A DNA stretch of 27,706 nucleotides from the IMG/VR virus record IMGVR_UViG_3300009425_000073, positions 1 through 27,706 of that record. One strand, given 5' to 3'. The notes beneath the pieces were generated by a model. That model was given only the letters and a program-made list of their open reading frames with translations, ran no database searches and was not told the DNA's origin. The translations under genes were made by a program, and so were the position numbers. This DNA is from a virus. Of this stretch, positions 7,496-14,058 are shown one piece after another; the first letter of the stretch is position 1; every line of letters begins with the position of its first letter.

Positions 7496-7620
7496 TTACT
7501 AGTGAACGATTTGGTTGGCGCAAAGAAGAGGTAAGCCATTAAATTGATACCTGTACCGTACCTAGAGTCTGACTCGGTAACAAACCGGCTATAAACAAAG
7601 CCAGATCGTTCAACTAGTAA
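7496..7620. repeat. Long inverted repeat around an 86-bp segment
   Basis: The left arm (7496-7514, TTACTAGTGAACGATTTGG) is the reverse complement of the right arm (7601-7620, CCAGATCGTTCAACTAGTAA) except for one inserted base and one mismatch. ACTAGT occurs in both arms and again at 7658-7663. The segment lies between a serine recombinase and the early operon. It may be an invertible control element, a pair of looping operators, or a leader RNA stem. Confidence 0.6.
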
Positions 7621-7641
7621 GCCTCAATACAAACCTCAGAA

Positions 7642-7666
7642 AAGACTAATAATTCTAACTAGTCTT
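7642..7666 (+). promoter_or_regulatory. Leader hairpin before the early operon
   Basis: AAGACTA (7642-7648) pairs perfectly with TAGTCTT (7660-7666) across an 11-base loop, 30 bases before the first early start codon. There is no T-run, so a simple terminator is unlikely; operator or 5' leader structure are the alternatives. Confidence 0.4.
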
Positions 7667-7696
7667 CTTATCCCCCGAAGTAAATCAGGACATATT

Positions 7697-8722
7697 ATGC
7701 AGACCTTTTCCAATGGAACTGGCGTTCCTCTGTCCGTGGCTGTTTTTCTAGCAACGGATTACTACGACTATGTACCCAACGTTGTATCAGCTACGGCATT
7801 GATGCGGCCCATTAGACAGCAAGTGCTGCCAGCTAGAGTGCCATTAGACGCACCAGAACGCGTTATTGAAATAATGGGAACTGTTAAGTCTCGAATGGGC
7901 ACTGCTATTCACGACAGTGTTGAAAAGACCTGGACACAAGGCCACTACAAGAAGGCTATGTTAGGGCTAGGTTACCCACAAAAGATTATAGACAGGGTGG
8001 TAGTTAATCCTGGCTACACAAATGATCCTGCCACAGGTAACCCAGTAAAAGTAGAAGGTTCTCCTGAACTTGCAGCTGATGCTATTCCTGTTTATATGGA
8101 AATAAGGTCTTTTAAGGAGATTGGCGGCAAGACAATATCAGGCAAGTTTGACTTTGTAGCTGAAGGTAGGCTGGAAGACTTCAAGTCCACTTCTACATTT
8201 ACTTGGGTCAACGATACAAAGTCTGAAGATTACAAACTTCAAGGCAGCATTTACCGCTGGCTTAACCAAGACATTATTACGCAAGACCATATGGCTATTC
8301 AGTTTTTATTCACAGACTGGATGAAATACCGCACTACAGATAATAACTATCCAAGCCATCCCGTTAAGCAAATGACTTACCCGTTGATGAGTATTGATGA
8401 CACGGAGTATTACGTTCGATCAAAGCTTGAAATGTTTGATAGATACAAAGATTCAAACGAACAAGACATTCCTCAGTGCACTGATAAAGAATTGTGGCGC
8501 AAAGAGCCACAGTTCAAATATTACAAAAACCCTAATAAAACTTCACGCAGCACAAAAAACTTTACGTCATCTGCTGAAGCATACGCTCGCCTGTCAGCAG
8601 ACGGTGGAGTAGGGGTTGTTAAAGAAGTACCAGGCGAAGTAGTCGCTTGTAGATTCTGCCCGGCATTTTCAGTATGCACGCAGAAAGACACTTACCTTAT
8701 GGACGGGACACTTACTTTATGA
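7697..8722 (+). CDS. Cas4/RecB-like PD-(D/E)XK exonuclease with Fe-S cysteines
   Basis: A 341-residue nuclease, the first gene of the early operon, with CAGGA six bases before the ATG. The core shows H72 (TAIHDSVE), D152 (GKFDFVAEG), the E160-D161-x-K163 motif (LEDFKS) and the QxxxY motif Q182/Y186 (LQGSIYRW), the order found in RecB/Cas4-family nucleases. Four cysteines, C261 (IPQCTD) plus C318, C321 and C327 (ACRFCPAFSVC), are placed to hold a 4Fe-4S cluster as in Cas4 and AddB. It probably resects DNA ends for recombination with the downstream Sak4-like protein, SSB and RuvC. Its stop overlaps the next start (ATGA at 8719-8722). Polarity and exact substrate cannot be read from the sequence. 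Confidence 0.82.
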   Translation: MQTFSNGTGVPLSVAVFLATDYYDYVPNVVSATALMRPIRQQVLPARVPLDAPERVIEIMGTVKSRMGTAIHDSVEKTWTQGHYKKAMLGLGYPQKIIDRVVVNPGYTNDPATGNPVKVEGSPELAADAIPVYMEIRSFKEIGGKTISGKFDFVAEGRLEDFKSTSTFTWVNDTKSEDYKLQGSIYRWLNQDIITQDHMAIQFLFTDWMKYRTTDNNYPSHPVKQMTYPLMSIDDTEYYVRSKLEMFDRYKDSNEQDIPQCTDKELWRKEPQFKYYKNPNKTSRSTKNFTSSAEAYARLSADGGVGVVKEVPGEVVACRFCPAFSVCTQKDTYLMDGTLTL

Positions 8723-10878
8723 AGAAATTTGAAGAGATGGAATTCCATCGACCTAGTGAAAATCTAGTAACAAAATTAATGGCACATGTGAACAATGAAG
8801 ACCCTATGTTTTTTAGGCTGCAGGCTGCGTTCTATTTATGCACGGCTGCGTCTCAAATGCGTTGCACCCTTAGGTTAGTTGATGGGTCAAAAATACCTGT
8901 AAATATGTACGCACTTAATTTGGCCCCATCAGGAGCTGGTAAAGGCAAAGCAACTAAATTTATTAAAGACAGAGTTTTAGATCAATTTGAAAGTAATTTC
9001 ACTAACAACACTTGGCAAGTGTGTGCTGATCGAAATATGCCGATCCTAGCTAACAAGATTGCTCAACGTAATGGCACAGATCCCGACAGGGAATTAGAGT
9101 CAATGAAAACTGAGTTTAAAAACATGGGCGCTCCATTACTCGTTTTTGACTCTGGCACAGTACCAGCAATCAAACAGGCTAGAGATAAAATACTGATGGC
9201 AAACTCAGGCTCGCTTAGTCTCGTCATGGACGAGACAGGCGCTAATCTTGCTGCCAACATGGAATTACTAGAAACCTTATTAGAGCTCTTTGATAGTGGT
9301 CAAGTAGGCCAAAAACTAATTAAAAGCACTAAAGACGCTTCTAGATATGAAGTGTTTAAAGGGTCAACGCCCACCAACATGCTCTTATTTGGTGTGGCAT
9401 TAAAACTGTTAGACGGTGGCAAAGTCGAAGAAGATTGGATTAGCCTACTTGTTCAAGGCATGGCTAGAAGATGCTTCTTTGGTTACAGCATATTGCATCT
9501 ACGTGAAGGAAGCCAAGACCCAGAAGATGTTGCTTTGATTGAAAAGATTTGGCAGGACATGGTTGATTCATCTAACGACACATCAATAGAAGATATGTCT
9601 GACTGGCTCGGTGATCTAGCTGATCCTGCAAACCTGCATAGAGAGATTTCTATGCCTAAAGATGTAGCAATGATCTTTATTAAATACCGTCTTCAGTGTG
9701 AAGGCTTAGCCGACAAGCTAGGCGAGCATCACGAGCTTAGGAAAAGTGAGATATCACATAGGTATTTTAAAGCAATGAAGCTGGCTGGTGCATACGCTTT
9801 TTACGATGGCTCACCTGAGATGATGGAAGACCATGCTTACGCTGCTATTAAATTAGCAGAAGAGTCAGGTAAAGCGTTTAAAGAGATGCTCTCTAGAGAC
9901 AGACATTACGTGAAGCTGGCTAAGTATTTAGCAGAATCAGAACGCCCAGTTACTCAAGCAGATTTAATAGAAGACTTACCTTTTTACAAAGGGTCAAACG
10001 CGCATAGACAAGAGATGCTTCAACTAGCAACTGCTTACGGCTATCAGAATAATATTCTGGTTAAAAAAGCATACGAAGACGGTGTTGAGTTTATAAGAGG
10101 CGAAACTTTAAAAAGTTTAGATTTGACTAAAGTAATTGTTAGTCACAGTAATGATCTAGCAGAAGGCTACAGGCCAGAGACTGGTCCATTTGAAGACTTG
10201 CACAGACTTACTGGAGCAGAAGACCTTCACTGGTGTAACCATCATTTAACTGGTGGTCATCGACAAGAAGACAAAGCCATTCCAGGCTTTAATCTTATTG
10301 TGCTAGACGTAGATGGAGGGGTGAACTTAAGCACGGCTAAGCTAATGCTTAAAGATTACTGCGCACTATTCCACGTAACTAAGCGCCACACTGATCTAGA
10401 AAACCGATTTCGCATAATAATGCCAATAAATTATGAGCTGGCGTTAGACGCGAAAGACTATAAAGAGTTTATGAAAAACCTTTATCAATGGTTACCTTTT
10501 GAGGTAGATACCGCTACCGGGCAGCGTGCCAGAAAATGGCTAACAAACCCTGGCAAGCACTTTTATCAAAAGGGCGACATACTCGATGTCCTTCCATTTA
10601 TTCCTAAGACTAGTAAGAACGAAACTTTTAAAGCAACCGTTCTAGACCAGAAAGGAATGGATAACCTTGAGCGTTGGTTCATCAACAACACAGGCGATGG
10701 TAACCGTAACAACATGTTACTTAAATTTGCCATGGTACTTGTTGACGGTGGATTCGATTTTGATGGAGTCCTAAGCAAGGTTACTGCCCTTAATGAAATG
10801 CTACCAGACAAGTTACCTGAAGAAGAAATCATGACCACAATCATGGTCTCTGCAGGTAAAGCAATAAGCGCTCGGTAA
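8719..10878 (+). CDS. Replicative ATPase (helicase-like) fused to an AEP-type primase
   Basis: A 719-residue replication protein. I use the ATG at 8719, which overlaps the upstream stop, rather than an in-frame ATG 45 bases earlier inside the nuclease gene. The N-terminal half is a P-loop ATPase resembling DUF3987 helicase-like proteins: Walker A APSGAGKGK (69-77), Walker B-like SLVMDE (D171, E172) and a sensor-like GSTPTNMLLFG (about 215-225). From about residue 520 the pattern is that of an archaeo-eukaryotic-type primase: VLDVDGG (D530, D532), NRFRIIMP (R563, R565) and FEVDTATGQRARKW (D597), then a PriCT-like end. It should unwind DNA and make primers at the phage fork. Primase assignment is moderate and rests on motif order; no zinc-binding cysteines are evident. 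Confidence 0.72.
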   Translation: MKKFEEMEFHRPSENLVTKLMAHVNNEDPMFFRLQAAFYLCTAASQMRCTLRLVDGSKIPVNMYALNLAPSGAGKGKATKFIKDRVLDQFESNFTNNTWQVCADRNMPILANKIAQRNGTDPDRELESMKTEFKNMGAPLLVFDSGTVPAIKQARDKILMANSGSLSLVMDETGANLAANMELLETLLELFDSGQVGQKLIKSTKDASRYEVFKGSTPTNMLLFGVALKLLDGGKVEEDWISLLVQGMARRCFFGYSILHLREGSQDPEDVALIEKIWQDMVDSSNDTSIEDMSDWLGDLADPANLHREISMPKDVAMIFIKYRLQCEGLADKLGEHHELRKSEISHRYFKAMKLAGAYAFYDGSPEMMEDHAYAAIKLAEESGKAFKEMLSRDRHYVKLAKYLAESERPVTQADLIEDLPFYKGSNAHRQEMLQLATAYGYQNNILVKKAYEDGVEFIRGETLKSLDLTKVIVSHSNDLAEGYRPETGPFEDLHRLTGAEDLHWCNHHLTGGHRQEDKAIPGFNLIVLDVDGGVNLSTAKLMLKDYCALFHVTKRHTDLENRFRIIMPINYELALDAKDYKEFMKNLYQWLPFEVDTATGQRARKWLTNPGKHFYQKGDILDVLPFIPKTSKNETFKATVLDQKGMDNLERWFINNTGDGNRNNMLLKFAMVLVDGGFDFDGVLSKVTALNEMLPDKLPEEEIMTTIMVSAGKAISAR

Positions 10879-10889
10879 GCAATTTTTAT

Positions 10890-10908
10890 ATGTCCTCCGG
10901 ACATTTTT
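10890..10908 (+). terminator. Hairpin with T-run: intraoperon terminator or vRNAP-type hairpin promoter
   Basis: ATGTCC (10890-10895) and GGACAT (10899-10904) form a perfect six-base-pair stem around the three-base loop TCC, followed by TTTTT. It lies between the primase stop and the Sak4-like start. It looks like a short intrinsic terminator or attenuator. It also has the shape of an N4 vRNAP promoter: a 5-7 bp stem and a 3-nt loop whose centre is a purine on the template strand. Confidence 0.5.
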
Positions 10909-10931
10909 GTGACAAACACCAGGAGAAAAAT

Positions 10932-11666
10932 ATGTCAGGCAATAAACATATTGTACTGATTATGGGCCAGCCTAACTCAGGTAAGTCCACATCATTAATG
11001 AACATGAAAAACCAAGACCAAATGGTCTACCTAAACACTGATCTTAAGGCTTTGCCTTTTGCCGATAAATTTATGAAGAATATAGAAGTAGCTGACGCTG
11101 CGGACATCATTGGCTTTATTGATCAGATTGAGGCTGGAGATTGTGATGGCGCCGTGCTGGACACCATTACTTTTCTAATGTCGATGTATGAGCGGCAACA
11201 TGTAACTGGCGCAGTTGATGGCCTAAGAGCGTGGGGTGAGTACGGTAATTTCTACCGTAATTTTATACACGCAATTAAATCAGGCTCAAAAGATTACGCC
11301 ATTTTGGCTCATGAAGAAGTCGTTCATAACGAACAAACTATGCAGTTGGAATCTAGAGTGCCCATTAAAGGTGCTGTAGGCAAAATCGGTGTAGAAGCTG
11401 ACTTCACAACTATTTTGTCAACTAAGCAGATGCCACTAAATAAGTTGGCAGGAATAGAAAACAACTTACTAAATATCACTGATGAGGAAAAAGAAGACGG
11501 CTTTAAATACGTTTTCTGTACTCGCGTAACTAAAGACAGCGTTGGCCAGAAAATGCGTGCAGCTGTTGGTCTTTGGAATAGAAACGAACTCTATATCGAT
11601 AACGACTTAGAGCAAGTCTTTACTAGGTTGCGTGAGTATTACTCACCATTACAGGAAGCAGTATGA
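10932..11666 (+). CDS. Sak4-like RecA-fold ATPase
   Basis: A 244-residue P-loop ATPase. The start at 10932 is chosen because AGGAG sits directly before it, whereas an in-frame ATG at 10890 falls inside the hairpin and has no ribosome binding site. Walker A is MGQPNSGKST (residues 11-20) and Walker B is GAVLDT (D77). The length and single RecA-type core resemble Sak4-family phage recombinases, short RAD51-like proteins that anneal single strands with the help of an SSB, and it keeps that company here: nuclease, probable SSB and RuvC-like gene in the same operon. It could instead be a generic AAA phage ATPase with a replication role. The stop overlaps the next start (ATGA at 11663-11666). Confidence 0.68.
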   Translation: MSGNKHIVLIMGQPNSGKSTSLMNMKNQDQMVYLNTDLKALPFADKFMKNIEVADAADIIGFIDQIEAGDCDGAVLDTITFLMSMYERQHVTGAVDGLRAWGEYGNFYRNFIHAIKSGSKDYAILAHEEVVHNEQTMQLESRVPIKGAVGKIGVEADFTTILSTKQMPLNKLAGIENNLLNITDEEKEDGFKYVFCTRVTKDSVGQKMRAAVGLWNRNELYIDNDLEQVFTRLREYYSPLQEAV

Positions 11667-12184
11667 ATCCAGAGGAAGAAACACCTCATCAAAAAATGGT
11701 GTCTGAGTTAGCAAAACCAGGCGAAGAAGTTATTAAGACCTTGGATTTGGCTAATAAGATTTTATTACTCAATGCCTTACAGAAAGGAGTACATGCAGGT
11801 AACTATGTAGACACTGTTAAAAAACAAGTGATTTACAACAAGCCTCAAAGCTTTCCTGCTGTTATAGAAAGGTTGTTTTTCCCACGAGCAGAAAAAGAGT
11901 TTACTCCAGCACAAGGAGACCTAGCTCATATGTCTATGGGCATCTTAGGCGAAGCAGCAGAAGTAATGGCTGTTATCCAAGACCACATAGAAAAAGAAGA
12001 ACCTTTAGATGTCGATAACCTTATAGAAGAGCTCGGTGACATTGAGTTTTATCTGGAAGGACTTCGCCAGGCTATAGGTGTTAGCCGTCAAGAGATACTA
12101 GATACCAACATCGTTAAATTACGAAAGCGATATGAATCTGGTTACTCAGACCAAGCAGCACAAAACCGCGCTGATAAAGCGTAA
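11663..12184 (+). CDS. MazG-like nucleoside triphosphate pyrophosphohydrolase
   Basis: A 173-residue protein whose second half is an all-alpha NTP pyrophosphatase fold. The metal-binding residues follow the MazG pattern: E97 and E100 in LGEAAEVM, then E123 and D126 in IEELGD, and the helix continues with FYLEGLRQAIG and KLRKRYESGY, a common ending of this family. The family hydrolyses (d)NTPs to monophosphates and pyrophosphate. In phages, MazG-like enzymes are proposed to alter nucleotide pools or remove aberrant nucleotides during replication; an effect on ppGpp has been suggested but is disputed. Residues 1-85 are helical, variable and unassigned. It is coupled to the Sak4-like gene by a four-base overlap. 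Confidence 0.85.
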   Translation: MNPEEETPHQKMVSELAKPGEEVIKTLDLANKILLLNALQKGVHAGNYVDTVKKQVIYNKPQSFPAVIERLFFPRAEKEFTPAQGDLAHMSMGILGEAAEVMAVIQDHIEKEEPLDVDNLIEELGDIEFYLEGLRQAIGVSRQEILDTNIVKLRKRYESGYSDQAAQNRADKA

Positions 12185-12212
12185 ACAACTTTAATAATTA
12201 GGAGGGGCATAT

Positions 12213-12959
12213 ATGTCTCTAGCATCACTTCAAATGGATGATTCCGTTAATAATGAAACGGATTTTGTTCCAAAACGCGGGCTCTTAGAATCCGAAATTT
12301 ACACTTGTACAGTAAAAATGGCTTACATGAGCGAATCTTCAGGCGGAGCTAAAACTTTAAACCTGTCTTTAGAAACTGCTGATGGTCGTGTAGTTGATAA
12401 CAAAGTTTATCTAACTTCTGGCAGAGCTAAAGGCCAAAAGAACTATTCTGTTAGCAACAAAACAGGAGAAAGAAATTATCTTCAGGGCTTTAATTTAGGC
12501 AATAGCCTAGCGGCATTATCACTAGGACAACCAATTGGTAATGTAGAACTAGAAGATAAAGTGCTTAAGATTTGGGACAACGATCTTAAAGAAGAAGTAC
12601 CTACTACTGTTCCTGTATTTGCTGCTCTTTTGGGTCAGCCTATTGTTGCTGGTATTAAGCAAAAGATTGTAGACGCTGTAACCAACGTTGCAGCTGAAGG
12701 AGAACTTGCTCAATGGAAACCAAACGGCAAAGTGAAAGAAATAAATGAGTTTGATAAGTTTTTTAGAGCTTCAGACAACCTTACTACAGCTGAAATCTTA
12801 GCTGGCATTACCGAAGGTGATTATATTAATACCTGGCGTACTAATAATGCTGGTAAGACTATAGATGAGTCTACAGTACCTAGTGGAGCAACTCAGTCTG
12901 CAGCTGCCTTAAGTACTCCTGAGGCTGTTGCAAAGCCACAGCAAAGTATTTTCGGTTAA
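12213..12959 (+). CDS. Probable phage single-stranded DNA-binding protein
   Basis: A 248-residue protein preceded by a strong AGGAGG. Residues about 20-130 look like an OB-type beta barrel (SEIYTCTVKMAYM, AKTLNLSLETADG, VVDNKVYLTSG, a basic loop at RAKGQKNYSV, and NVELEDKVLKIW). The last 30 residues are flexible, rich in Ala/Ser/Thr/Pro, and end QQSIFG. SSBs typically end in a short hydrophobic peptide after a flexible tail; here the tail is not acidic. The position beside Sak4-like, nuclease and RuvC-like genes supports an SSB role in coating DNA and loading partners. The family is recognised only from pattern and context. The stop overlaps the next start (TAATG). Confidence 0.6.
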   Translation: MSLASLQMDDSVNNETDFVPKRGLLESEIYTCTVKMAYMSESSGGAKTLNLSLETADGRVVDNKVYLTSGRAKGQKNYSVSNKTGERNYLQGFNLGNSLAALSLGQPIGNVELEDKVLKIWDNDLKEEVPTTVPVFAALLGQPIVAGIKQKIVDAVTNVAAEGELAQWKPNGKVKEINEFDKFFRASDNLTTAEILAGITEGDYINTWRTNNAGKTIDESTVPSGATQSAAALSTPEAVAKPQQSIFG

Positions 12960-13558
12960 TGGCTATATTGGAGGTAGTCGGTTTCGACCCTTCATTGCGT
13001 AATTGGGGAATAGCTACAGGAGAGTACTGTTTAGACAACGCAAGACTTCAGATCACTGGACTCGCGGTCACCAAACCTGTCTTACCTAAAGGTAAGCAGG
13101 TTCGGCAAAACAGTAAAGACCTAGACGCTTCTTTCCAATTAGCAGAGGGAGCATTAAGCGCCGCCCAAGGCGCTGATGCGATCTTTGTTGAAGTTCCTGT
13201 AGGAAGTCAGAGTTCCCGTGCTATGGCCAGTTATGGCATGTGCAACGGAATACTTGGCGCTCTCAGGGCTTTCGGCATTCCCTTTTTTGAGGTTACACCT
13301 ACTGAAGTAAAGCTTATTTCAGTTGGGGATAAAAAAGCTACAAAGCAAGAGATGATTTCTTGGGCAACTAGCAAACATCCTGAAGCACCGTGGCCAACTA
13401 AAAAAGTAAAAGGAGGAGTATCTATAGTCGAAGGCACTGCTGAACACATGGCAGATGCTGTGGCAGCTATTTATGCCGGCTTAGCTACTTCTGAATTTAA
13501 ACAAGCGGCCCAACTAATGGGCCGAATAAGTAATGCGAGAAAAAATCCATGCAAATAA
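12959..13558 (+). CDS. RuvC-like Holliday junction resolvase
   Basis: A 199-residue RNase H-fold nuclease. The catalytic acids are visible in order: D10 in VVGFDPSLRNWG, E78 in IFVEVPVGS, and H163/D166 in EHMADAVAA. This is the RuvC layout in which metal-bound carboxylates cut four-way junctions symmetrically. It is slightly longer than E. coli RuvC (173 residues). Its likely task is to resolve junctions made during recombination and replication, perhaps before packaging. The start overlaps the SSB stop by one base, and its last ten bases overlap the following gene, so the three genes are tightly coupled. It could also act on other branched DNA, as some phage resolvases do. Confidence 0.85.
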   Translation: MAILEVVGFDPSLRNWGIATGEYCLDNARLQITGLAVTKPVLPKGKQVRQNSKDLDASFQLAEGALSAAQGADAIFVEVPVGSQSSRAMASYGMCNGILGALRAFGIPFFEVTPTEVKLISVGDKKATKQEMISWATSKHPEAPWPTKKVKGGVSIVEGTAEHMADAVAAIYAGLATSEFKQAAQLMGRISNARKNPCK

Positions 13559-13836
13559 CATTAGTGGAAGACGAACTAACAGTGGCTGTTAGGGACTACG
13601 TTAAGAAAATGGGCATCACTTACCTGGTAGGCGATATTCAATTCAGAGCAACTCGGGGAAAACCTGGGTCTGATACTCAAGGTGGTGTCGAGACCACAGT
13701 CACAGTAGGAGAGCCATCGGGCCATCTTACTAACATTGTAGAACCCGTAATGTTGAAAGAAGTACCTGAAGGTGTTGTTATTCCTTTAGAAGTTTCTGAC
13801 ACAGAAGGGGCTGCAGACGAAAGTATATTCGGTTAA
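13549..13836 (+). CDS. Small operon protein with an SSB-like SIFG tail
   Basis: A 95-residue protein of unknown function starting MQITLVEDELTVAVRDYVKKMGI and overlapping the RuvC-like gene by ten bases. The N-terminal half looks like a small alpha/beta domain; residues 36-60 include TRGKPGSDTQGGVETTVTV. The end is acidic and flexible and finishes ADESIFG. The same four C-terminal residues end the probable SSB, and the underlying DNA around the two stops is nearly identical (AAAGTATTTTCGGTTAA against AAAGTATATTCGGTTAA). A role as a partner or competitor of the SSB is possible but only inferred. No catalytic motif was recognised. Confidence 0.6.
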   Translation: MQITLVEDELTVAVRDYVKKMGITYLVGDIQFRATRGKPGSDTQGGVETTVTVGEPSGHLTNIVEPVMLKEVPEGVVIPLEVSDTEGAADESIFG

Positions 13837-13848
13837 GAGGAGGAAGCT

Positions 13849-14043
13849 ATGAGGAGACTCTTAGACCACCTATTAGCTGGAGTAGGCACCCTTTTAGGAA
13901 TGCTAGTGCTTGCCACTATCTTTCTAGCAATAATACCCGCCATTAGTATTATATTTTCAATACTAGTGTGCGGGGCTATTGTAGGTGCTATCTACGTCAT
14001 CATAAGAATACTTATCACTGAGTCTAGAGAAGAGGGCCCATAA
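13849..14043 (+). CDS. Small membrane protein with two predicted transmembrane helices
   Basis: A 64-residue hydrophobic protein at the end of the early operon, preceded by a strong GAGGAGG. Residues about 8-30 (LLAGVGTLLGMLVLATIFLA) and about 32-56 (rich in Ile/Val/Ala) would span the inner membrane; the last residues (TESREEGP) are charged and likely cytoplasmic. Size and topology would suit a holin-like or superinfection-related protein, but it lies with replication genes and no endolysin is nearby, so no function is assigned. Its stop codon is inside the terminator hairpin shared with the convergent virion gene. Confidence 0.6.
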   Translation: MRRLLDHLLAGVGTLLGMLVLATIFLAIIPAISIIFSILVCGAIVGAIYVIIRILITESREEGP

Positions 14044-14058
14044 GGGCCTTATTCTTCT
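14032..14058. terminator. Shared terminator hairpin between convergent operons
   Basis: GGCCC (14035-14039) pairs with GGGCC (14044-14048) around ATAA, extended by one GT and one AT pair and followed on the plus strand by TTATTCTT. On the minus strand the hairpin is followed by a pyrimidine-rich stretch, so it could work in both directions. It overlaps the end of the membrane protein gene and the stop of the giant virion protein. Confidence 0.6.

Larger units (their letters stand above)
7229..7696. promoter_or_regulatory. Divergent regulatory region between recombinase and early operon
   Basis: A 468-bp stretch with no convincing gene. It holds: direct repeat GTCTAA at 7250-7255 and 7260-7265; CTCTATATA elements at 7239-7247 and 7338-7346, one just upstream of the recombinase; dyad TGGACA-CA-TGTCCA (7274-7287); dyad CCATTA/TAATGG (7285-7303); palindrome ATGTACAT (7369-7376); GAGTC-T-GACTC (7565-7575); CGGT/ACCG (7575-7587); the long inverted repeat at 7496-7620; and hairpin AAGACTA/TAGTCTT (7642-7666). 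It must contain promoters for both flanking transcription units, but I find no strong TTGACA/TATAAT pair. Early transcription may use the virion RNA polymerase or an unusual promoter. Confidence 0.6.

Noticed and set aside
7348-7542. 64-codon open frame on the plus strand in the regulatory region
   Set aside because: It begins at GTG without a ribosome binding site, has no recognisable domain, and lies across the inverted repeat and TATATA elements.
8674-8718. Upstream in-frame ATG for the primase gene
   Set aside because: It lies inside the conserved cysteine region of the nuclease gene; the ATG at 8719 overlaps the stop as ATGA, the pattern used elsewhere in this operon.
10566-10919. 117-codon minus-strand frame over the primase end
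   Set aside because: Antisense of conserved primase sequence with no ribosome binding site or family signal.
10890-10931. Upstream in-frame ATG for the Sak4-like gene
   Set aside because: The first 14 codons would cover the hairpin and the AGGAG ribosome binding site of the ATG at 10932.
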